Assembly: GCA_029883045.1 (NCBI GenBank)
Contig: JAOUJU010000099.1
Span: forward strand, 1-6,505
Reading direction: 5' to 3'
Length of the DNA: 6,505 nt
Origin: Rhodospirillaceae bacterium
GTDB lineage: Bacteria; Pseudomonadota; Alphaproteobacteria; Rhodospirillales; Magnetovibrionaceae
Part shown: positions 1-4,462 of the stretch, piece by piece
Layout: the number at the start of each line of letters is the position of its first letter
Position numbering within the stretch: position 1 is the stretch's first letter
The notes under the pieces: generated by a model
Databases searched by the model: none
The model's input: the letters and a program-made list of their open reading frames with translations, nothing else
Told to the model about the DNA's origin: nothing
Program-made: the position numbers and the translations under genes

Positions 1-1
1 G

Positions 2-358
2 ATTGGCGGTCGTTTGATTAATTCGGCAAAACGTCCACCAGTATTTGTTCAAGGTAGCCGTTGGGTGCGTTCGCCTATGGGTGGGGTTTTTCGCGCCCTG
101 AAGACAATTGGCGATCAGGTTAATGAAGGATCTGTTATTGGTTACGTCTCGGATCCTTTTGGCGATGAAGATGCACCAGTTGAAGCGATTGACGATGGAA
201 TAATTATAGGACGCACAAATCTTCCATTTGTTAACCCGGGCGATGCATTGTTTCATATTGGTCATGTGCGAGAATTGAAAACAGCCGAAAGAAACATGGA
301 AGCAATTGGAAAAGATATTGAATTTGACCCGTTGTTTGATGAAGATGAAATCTTATAA
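2..358 (+). CDS. Succinylglutamate desuccinylase/aspartoacylase-family zinc hydrolase, C-terminal part (5' end outside window)
   Basis: The reading frame is open from the left edge (Ile-Gly-Gly-Arg before the first TTG codon at 14), so this is the tail of a longer gene and 14 is not a real start. About 118 residues are visible. The stretch RSPMGGVFR, followed by a Gly-rich segment (GDQVNEGSVIGYVSDPFGD), then ...DGIIIGRTNLPFVNPGDALF and HIG, matches the C-terminal beta-barrel (sandwich-hybrid) domain of the AstE/AspA family (M14-like zinc carboxypeptidase fold). Members remove acyl groups from N-acyl amino acids such as N-succinylglutamate or N-acetylaspartate. The His/Glu zinc ligands and catalytic Glu lie upstream of the window, so neither activity nor substrate can be judged. 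The tail is acidic (DEDEIL). The stop codon overlaps the ATG of a small downstream ORF (TAATG), which would allow translational coupling. Family assignment is firm; substrate is unknown. Confidence 0.85.
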   Translation: MGGRLINSAKRPPVFVQGSRWVRSPMGGVFRALKTIGDQVNEGSVIGYVSDPFGDEDAPVEAIDDGIIIGRTNLPFVNPGDALFHIGHVRELKTAERNMEAIGKDIEFDPLFDEDEIL

Positions 359-474
359 TGGCTAATAGCTACAATCCACGTAACGTTAGAATCAATAATA
401 CCGATCAGTTGCGGATATGGGGCTTGCAAGCAACAACCCATAAAAAAATCAAGAAAACTGGGGCTTTGCTTTAA
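358..474 (+). CDS. Possible 38-residue ORF overlapping the hydrolase stop codon (TAATG)
   Basis: The A of the upstream TAA stop is also the A of this ATG, the arrangement typical of translationally coupled genes. The predicted product is small and basic: it starts MANSYNPRNVRIN, continues through DQLRIWGLQ and ends KKIKKTGALL. It has no signal peptide or membrane segment and I do not recognise a family. It has no separate strong ribosome binding site. Its composition (RIWGL, basic C-terminus) looks protein-like. It could be a real small protein or the 5' remnant of a longer degraded gene: one frame over, the codons just past the stop read GFALSRDGQFPYLVALR before a stop. The only support is the overlap and the residue composition. 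Confidence 0.33.
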   Translation: MANSYNPRNVRINNTDQLRIWGLQATTHKKIKKTGALL

Positions 475-533
475 GTAGAGATGGCCAATTTCCTTACCTA
501 GTTGCTTTACGATAATCGCTCTAGTACCTTGCA

Positions 534-554
534 TTAGCTAATTATTTTGGCTAA
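534..554 (+). other. Stem-loop in the spacer after the small ORF
   Basis: TTAGCTAA (534-541) can pair with TTGGCTAA (547-554) as RNA, giving eight pairs with one G-U and a TTATT loop. No T-run follows, so it is not a canonical intrinsic terminator. It could stabilise the 3' end of the upstream transcript or be fortuitous. Confidence 0.3.
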
Positions 555-578
555 CGGGAATTGGGGCGCCATGCGGCA

Positions 579-606
579 ATAATGTGAAAAATTTACACAT
601 TATAAT
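579..606 (+). promoter_or_regulatory. Inverted repeat overlapping a consensus -10 box upstream of the STAS gene
   Basis: ATAATGTG (579-586) and CACATTAT (596-603) form a perfect 8-bp inverted repeat with a 9-nt A/T centre. The right arm runs into TATAAT (601-606), an exact sigma-70 -10 hexamer. No good -35 sits 16-18 nt upstream, so this could be an activator-dependent promoter with the repeat as operator. Transcription would start near 612, leaving a leader of about 80 nt before the ATG at 691. The repeat followed by AATTTTT (604-610) could instead act as a weak AT-rich terminator for the upstream gene. The repeat is certain; its role is not. Confidence 0.4.
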
Positions 607-676
607 TTTTGCAATATCTGGCAGACAGCTGATGTGTAGGTTTGTTGCGCACGCCCCGCACGTTCATATATTTATT

Positions 677-687
677 AGGGGGGAAAG
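677..687 (+). promoter_or_regulatory. G-rich ribosome binding site of the STAS gene
   Basis: AGGGGGGAAAG lies just before the ATG at 691, with the six-G core at 678-683 and 7 nt between core and start. It is a strong purine-rich Shine-Dalgarno and fixes the start codon of the STAS protein. Confidence 0.75.
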
Positions 688-690
688 TTA

Positions 691-1050
691 ATGAGCGATT
701 TAGTTATAAGCGTTTCACAAAGTGATGGAAAAGTTCCGGTAACCGTAATGCACGTTTCCGGTGATATTGATGCCAATAGCCATCAAGAACTAGATGCCAA
801 AGCAGCAGAAATTATTGCAGGTGGGGCAAAACACATTTTGTTGGACCTTGCGCAAAACACCTACATGAGCAGCGCCGGTTTTCGTTCAATGCACAAAATA
901 TACACAGCCCTTCAGGCTGACGATAGTAGCGGATCAGGGTTAAGGCTGTTAAAGCCTTCTGCTGAGGTAAAACGGCTGATGGAGGCAATGGGATTTGATG
1001 AATATATTCCAACCCATGACGATATAAACGAAGCGGTTAACGCATTTTAG
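691..1050 (+). CDS. STAS-domain anti-sigma-factor antagonist (SpoIIAA/RsbV type)
   Basis: This 119-residue protein is a single STAS domain of the length usual for SpoIIAA/RsbV. Such proteins are cytoplasmic. In the unphosphorylated state they bind a partner kinase/anti-sigma factor and release its target; phosphorylation of one Ser/Thr ends the interaction. Visible signature: the N-terminal strand VTVMHVSGDIDANS (17-30), then HILLDLAQNTYMSSAGFRSM (48-67). By alignment with SpoIIAA MDSSG, Ser61 is the likely phospho-acceptor and Ser60 replaces the usual Asp. The C-terminal helix KPSAEVKRLMEAMGFDEYI (88-106) is typical of the family. The ATG at 691 follows a strong ribosome binding site. The gene encoding a fused RsbW-like kinase and PP2C phosphatase begins 17 bp after the stop on the same strand, so the pair is almost certainly an operon and cognate. 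No sigma factor gene is in the window, so the output is unknown. Confidence 0.92.
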   Translation: MSDLVISVSQSDGKVPVTVMHVSGDIDANSHQELDAKAAEIIAGGAKHILLDLAQNTYMSSAGFRSMHKIYTALQADDSSGSGLRLLKPSAEVKRLMEAMGFDEYIPTHDDINEAVNAF

Positions 1051-1066
1051 GACTGGCTTTAAAGTT

Positions 1067-2716
1067 ATGGAAAAATCAAATTCTTCTTTAACGGTTAAAT
1101 CAGATAGCAAGAACCTTGCTAGTATTCGTAATTTCATAAGAGAAGCTGCGGAAAGTGCGGGTCTTGATAATGATGGGGCGTTGGAAATATGTTTAGCCGT
1201 TGATGAGGCGTGCGCAAATATTATTAATCATGGCTACAAAAATGACAGTGGCGATATTGTTGTTAGTGCGGTTCATGATGAAAGCAAGCTCACCATCAGC
1301 CTCAGCGACAACGCACATCCCTATAATCCACTTGAACAAGCTGTCAGTGCTGACCTTGATGCACCATTAAATAAACGCATTTTGGGGGGGATGGGTGTAT
1401 TGCTGGTAAAGCAAAGTACAGACATGGTTAAATACCAAAGCCCTGCAGGTGGCGGAAATACATTGATAATGACCAAATACTGCCACAACGATGAAGGCGC
1501 TAGCGATATTAGTATAATTAAACGCGCGTTTGAATGTTCAGAATTTTTTTCCAATATGCCGACAGAAATGATTAACAGCCTTTGTGCTGCATCTAGTATT
1601 GAGCATTTTGAAAAAGGGTCTGCAATTTTCAAAAAAGGCGACCCGGGTGATTCGACCTATATAGTAACTGATGGCGAAGCCAGCGTTCACGAAGGTGATT
1701 TAATTGTTGCCACCTTGGTTAAATATGACACTTTTGGTGAGTTGGCGGCCTTCGAAGATAAACCAAGAACTGCTTCAATTACCGCAAAAACAGATCTAAG
1801 CGTGGTGCGCCTTGGACGCAAAGACATAATTGAAATTATGTCGCAATTTCCAGATTCAGGGATAGAAGTAGCACGTAGCCTGTGCAAACGCCTGCGTGAT
1901 CGCACCAAGGAAGTAATTGATGGATCGCTGAACAGTGCACGAATGGAGCAAGAGCTCGAAATTGGTCGAAAAATTCAAATCGGCTTTATCACCGATCCCT
2001 TACCGGAGGTTCCCGGATGGGAATTGGGAGCATATTTTGAGGCAGCAAAAGAAGTCGCCGGTGATTTTTATGACGTTTTTAACATTGATGGGCATAGCCG
2101 TGTCGGGTTGATAGTTGCCGATGTTTGCGACAAGGGCGTTGGCGCTGCCTTGTTCATGACCTTGTTTCGCAGTCTGTTGCGATCCACCGCCAAGATGCAT
2201 GAATATTCAGTCGCAGACAGTACTGTAAATAAACAGATCCTCGAACGACCAGACGAATTATTAAAACGTTGCGTTCAGTTTACTAATAATTACATTTCCA
2301 GCACCCATGGCCACACATCCATGTTTGCGACCATTTTTTTTGGTTTGCTGGAGCCTGAAACCGGGCACCTTTGTTATATAAACGCTGGGCACGAGGCACC
2401 ATTTATTATTAGTCAGGGGAAAATTAAAACTAGGCTTGAAAACACTGGCCCAGTTGTTGGTTTATTTGAAGGGGCAAAATACCGGGTAGGCGAGGTGAGC
2501 CTTGAAAAAAATGAAACTCTTTTTGCCTATACTGACGGGGTAACTGATGCGGTCAATGCAAAGAATGAGCTATTTACCGAAGAACGACTGGTGTCCCTAT
2601 TGATTAAAGAATCTGCCGATGATCTGACGAAAAAAATTATTGATGAGATAAAAGACCACATGGGTGATGCGCCACAGTTTGACGACATTACTATTTTATC
2701 AGTTAGCCGAAAATAG
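1067..2716 (+). CDS. Three-domain switch protein: RsbW-like HATPase, cyclic-nucleotide-binding domain, SpoIIE/RsbU-type PP2C phosphatase
   Basis: This soluble 549-residue protein has three domains in order. (1) Residues about 5-140 are a HATPase_c_2 anti-sigma kinase domain: N box DEACANIINHGY (Glu47, Asn51), G1-like SDNAHPYNP (Asp81) and G2 GGMGVLLVKQSTD (107-119). (2) Residues about 155-280 are a cNMP-binding beta-roll with phosphate-binding cassette FGELAAFEDKPRTASI (223-238), keeping Glu225 and Arg234. (3) A linker helix RMEQELEIGRKIQ (292-304) leads into a PP2C domain (about 315-549): AGDFYD (Asp333, Asp336), ADVCDKGVGAALFM (Asp352), YTDGVTDA (Asp490, Asp494) and FDDITIL (Asp539, Asp540), so the metal-binding acidic residues are present. 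By family knowledge the first domain would phosphorylate the STAS partner on Ser61 and the last would dephosphorylate it, with a cyclic nucleotide biasing the balance; this is inferred. The start codon is the only usable one after the in-frame stop at 1025. The ribosome binding site is weak (AGGA at 1049-1052, overlapping the upstream stop), which suggests coupling. Confidence 0.92.
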   Translation: MEKSNSSLTVKSDSKNLASIRNFIREAAESAGLDNDGALEICLAVDEACANIINHGYKNDSGDIVVSAVHDESKLTISLSDNAHPYNPLEQAVSADLDAPLNKRILGGMGVLLVKQSTDMVKYQSPAGGGNTLIMTKYCHNDEGASDISIIKRAFECSEFFSNMPTEMINSLCAASSIEHFEKGSAIFKKGDPGDSTYIVTDGEASVHEGDLIVATLVKYDTFGELAAFEDKPRTASITAKTDLSVVRLGRKDIIEIMSQFPDSGIEVARSLCKRLRDRTKEVIDGSLNSARMEQELEIGRKIQIGFITDPLPEVPGWELGAYFEAAKEVAGDFYDVFNIDGHSRVGLIVADVCDKGVGAALFMTLFRSLLRSTAKMHEYSVADSTVNKQILERPDELLKRCVQFTNNYISSTHGHTSMFATIFFGLLEPETGHLCYINAGHEAPFIISQGKIKTRLENTGPVVGLFEGAKYRVGEVSLEKNETLFAYTDGVTDAVNAKNELFTEERLVSLLIKESADDLTKKIIDEIKDHMGDAPQFDDITILSVSRK

Positions 2717-2736
2717 CCCCAGCAATTTTATGCTTT

Positions 2737-2757
2737 AATATTATTTATAATATTTTT
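2737..2757 (+). terminator. AT-only hairpin plus T-run between convergent genes
   Basis: AATATTA (2737-2743) and TAATATT (2748-2754) form a perfect 7-bp stem with a TTTA loop; a T-run continues through 2757. It lies 21 nt past the stop of the switch protein and just before the end of the convergent GGDEF gene, the expected place for a terminator of the + strand operon. A stem without any G-C pair would be weak. Confidence 0.4.
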
Positions 2758-2765
2758 GTGCGCCA

Positions 2766-4097
2766 TCATGCGGCAGTAGTTTTTTTGTGCCCCGCAGCAT
2801 CATATTCTTCCATTGCTTTGATAGCCGCAGGCGAGCCATTAAGCACATCCTTGTACGACATATCAAAATCGGCAATGTGTTTGTTGAACCACCCCAGTAA
2901 AAATGGTCTCAGGTCTTTAAGTCGTTCACGATGAAATATTTCAGGGTGCTGCAGCATATCCCAATTGATGCTTAAAATATCTTCTTCAAGTTTGCGGTGC
3001 TCACCAATGTGGGCCTGAAGGTTATCATATCCGCAAGCCTTTAGCCCTAATTCTTCTTTTTGGAAATGAATTTTTATGTGTTTTACCAATGCGGCAAAAC
3101 ACATTTCGACTGCGCCAGTATCTTTATTTTTTTCCGCTTCGTTGATTTTTTGTATATAGGAATAAATTTTGTCATGCCCCATATCAATAACCGGAATGGA
3201 AATTTCTAATTTAGCAGGAAGGCTAGCGTAGGTTCCTTTGCTATTATCATGGGATGGGGAATCTATTTTATTATAACACCTAACCGTATTCGGGCCGATT
3301 TCTTGTGCGCTTTGCAGCGCATCATAAGCGGCATAAGTAATAGAAGCATCGGTGCTATTACTTTTAGAATAATCTGCAACACCTATGCTAACGGTTGCTG
3401 AAACGATATCATTATTTGCAGCTTCGAATTTATGCGCTGCAATTTTTTCTCTTAACCGATTTGCAAACATTTCGGCATCAGCAAGGTTGGTGTCTGGTAA
3501 AATGATGGCAATTTTGGTTCCTGAATAACGACAAACACGATCATTCTCGCGGGTGGAATTAATAAGCATTGCCGCAACATCACGCAGAACCTTATCACCG
3601 CTTTCGTAGCCATGCTTGCCATTGATAATTCCAATACCTTCAACCCCTAAAAATAAAATGGAAAGAGGGTGTCCATGGCGGCGTGAACGCGTGACCTCGG
3701 TGGCAATGGTTTCTTGAAAAACGCGGCGGTTCCATAGAGTTGTTAGTGAACAGGTAGTAGATAGCTCTCTGATGGTTTTTTCGTCCTCAGTCATTTTGCG
3801 CACAACCTTACCTAATTGCCACGCAACAAAGATGCTGAATATAACCCCGACACAAAATGCAGCAATAGCGGTATTGGTGGGTGAGGTCGTGTAGGTGGCA
3901 GATGTAAGTGCCGCGCTGGTCCACATAGCCATGGCTATGCCGCCTATGATCTTTAGGATATTCATGTTTATCGGAATATTTTCAGATTTCTTCCGCTTGT
4001 ACTGCGCTAACGCAACCAAGATAAAGGCAATCGTTGCCATAGTCGCATAGCTTATAAAGTAAATACCATGCTGCCCGCCCCCAAATGTGTCTTCCAT
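2766..4097 (-). CDS. Membrane protein with degenerate GGDEF domain and C-terminal bacteriohemerythrin domain
   Basis: Starting at the ATG at 4097 the product has 443 residues. Three hydrophobic segments (about 13-32, 48-68, 76-95) with KRKK at 34-37 and KVVRK at 97-101 predict an N-out membrane anchor with the rest in the cytoplasm. A GGDEF-like domain follows (about 112-275): LTTLWNRRVF is normal, but the active-site signature is YSGTKI (191-196) instead of YGGDEF, and the first metal-ligand Asp region reads FLGVEG (149-154). It is therefore probably not a diguanylate cyclase. Arg183-x-x-Asp186 sits exactly where the c-di-GMP inhibitory-site RxxD lies in PleD-type enzymes. Residues about 298-420 are a hemerythrin domain with candidate diiron ligands His308, His344, Glu348, His363, His367, His407 and Asp412. 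The spacing up to His367 is the same as in bacteriohemerythrins. Likely role: O2/redox sensing, possibly with c-di-GMP binding. An upstream in-frame TTG (4220) would add 41 residues but has no ribosome binding site. Confidence 0.88.
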   Translation of the reverse strand: MEDTFGGGQHGIYFISYATMATIAFILVALAQYKRKKSENIPINMNILKIIGGIAMAMWTSAALTSATYTTSPTNTAIAAFCVGVIFSIFVAWQLGKVVRKMTEDEKTIRELSTTCSLTTLWNRRVFQETIATEVTRSRRHGHPLSILFLGVEGIGIINGKHGYESGDKVLRDVAAMLINSTRENDRVCRYSGTKIAIILPDTNLADAEMFANRLREKIAAHKFEAANNDIVSATVSIGVADYSKSNSTDASITYAAYDALQSAQEIGPNTVRCYNKIDSPSHDNSKGTYASLPAKLEISIPVIDMGHDKIYSYIQKINEAEKNKDTGAVEMCFAALVKHIKIHFQKEELGLKACGYDNLQAHIGEHRKLEEDILSINWDMLQHPEIFHRERLKDLRPFLLGWFNKHIADFDMSYKDVLNGSPAAIKAMEEYDAAGHKKTTAA

Positions 4098-4105
4098 TAT
4101 TGCCG

Positions 4106-4111
4106 CCCCCC
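4106..4111 (-). promoter_or_regulatory. Ribosome binding site deciding the start of the GGDEF-hemerythrin gene
   Basis: On the minus strand GGGGGG lies 8 nt before the ATG at 4097, very like the six-G Shine-Dalgarno of the STAS gene. It favours MEDTFGGG as the true N-terminus over the TTG at 4220. Confidence 0.7.
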
Positions 4112-4183
4112 AGCTAGCTGTAGTTATTTTAAGTAAGAATATTTCAGATAATATATAAAAATAATAACCTTTGATTGTAGCGC

Positions 4184-4220
4184 CGATAAGATTATCGCTA
4201 ATTACACCACAAAAACTCAA
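4184..4220 (-). promoter_or_regulatory. Probable promoter with overlapping palindromic operator for the GGDEF-hemerythrin gene
   Basis: Read on the minus strand, TTGAGT (4220-4215) and GATAAT (4196-4191) resemble sigma-70 -35 and -10 hexamers separated by 18 nt. The -10 lies inside an inverted repeat, CGATAA and TTATCG with a 2-nt centre (4184-4197). A dimeric regulator bound there would block RNA polymerase. Transcription would begin near 4184, giving a leader of about 87 nt to the ATG at 4097. The sequence elements are visible; promoter activity and repression are inferred. Confidence 0.45.
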
Positions 4221-4247
4221 TAATCAATAAATACTATGTTATGTGCC

Positions 4248-4267
4248 TATATATAGTCATATATATA
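4248..4267. repeat. Paired TATATATA tracts separated by GTCA
   Basis: Two copies of TATATATA (4248-4255 and 4260-4267) flank GTCA in the divergent spacer, about 30 bp upstream of the proposed -35 of the minus-strand gene. Each tract is self-complementary. It could be an AT-rich upstream promoter element or simple low-complexity sequence. Confidence 0.5.
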
Positions 4268-4367
4268 CTAATTGATGGTCTTAGGTCGCAATTAATCAGA
4301 AAATTGTAGACCTGAGTGATTGTTTCTCTAATATGCCCGTTTGCGTTTCGCTTTGGCCTGAAGGGAC

Positions 4368-4402
4368 TAAATATTGGTCTCTATTTCGTGCTAATATTTA
4401 AT
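4368..4402 (+). promoter_or_regulatory. Inverted repeat and weak candidate promoter upstream of the helicase
   Basis: TAAATATT (4368-4375) and AATATTTA (4393-4400) form a perfect 8-bp inverted repeat with a 17-nt centre. Overlapping it, TTGGTC (4374-4379) and TTTAAT (4397-4402) are spaced 17 nt apart and could be a -35/-10 pair with a start near 4409, about 54 nt before the helicase ATG. The -35 match is poor, so this is tentative. The stretch 4270-4365 shows nothing else I can support. Confidence 0.28.
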
Positions 4403-4414
4403 AATTTTTATGGC

Positions 4415-4438
4415 ACCGCTTAATTTAAATAATGCGGT
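4415..4438 (+). repeat. 24-bp imperfect palindrome just upstream of the helicase start
   Basis: ACCGC (4415-4419) and GCGGT (4434-4438) flank an AT-rich centre that is itself nearly palindromic, so most of the 24 bp reads alike on both strands. It ends 24 nt before the helicase ATG, in the probable 5' untranslated region. It could be a repressor operator or an RNA hairpin next to the weak ribosome binding site. Confidence 0.4.
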
Positions 4439-4462
4439 AGCAAACTTTTATATGGGTTTTCA

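Noticed and set aside
262..534. 90-codon minus-strand ORF spanning the hydrolase 3' end and the spacer
   Set aside because: It overlaps a clear coding sequence antisense, has no ribosome binding site and gives no recognisable protein; it is most likely a shadow frame.
534..554. Intrinsic terminator after the hydrolase region
   Set aside because: The hairpin is good but is followed by CGGGAATT rather than a T-run.
583..599. CRP-type site TGTGA-N6-TCACA upstream of the STAS gene
   Set aside because: The arms are TGTG and CACA, but the second half-site is TACACA and the spacing is one base off, so it does not fit the CRP consensus.
642..672. Alternative promoter TTGTTG or TTGCGC with TATATT close to the STAS start
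   Set aside because: The transcript would begin at about 679, inside the ribosome binding site, leaving almost no leader; the spacing is also off for one pair.
359..690. EcfG-type (GGAAC-N16/17-CGTT) general stress promoter ahead of the partner-switch operon
   Set aside because: Only a GGGAATT at 556-562 was found, with no CGTT at the right distance.
1321..1632. 103-codon minus-strand ORF inside the switch protein gene
   Set aside because: It lies wholly antisense to the conserved HATPase and cNMP domains and has no family resemblance.
4098..4220. N-terminal extension of the GGDEF-hemerythrin protein from the TTG at 4220
   Set aside because: There is no Shine-Dalgarno at 4220; the region holds a plausible promoter, and the ATG at 4097 has a strong six-G site.
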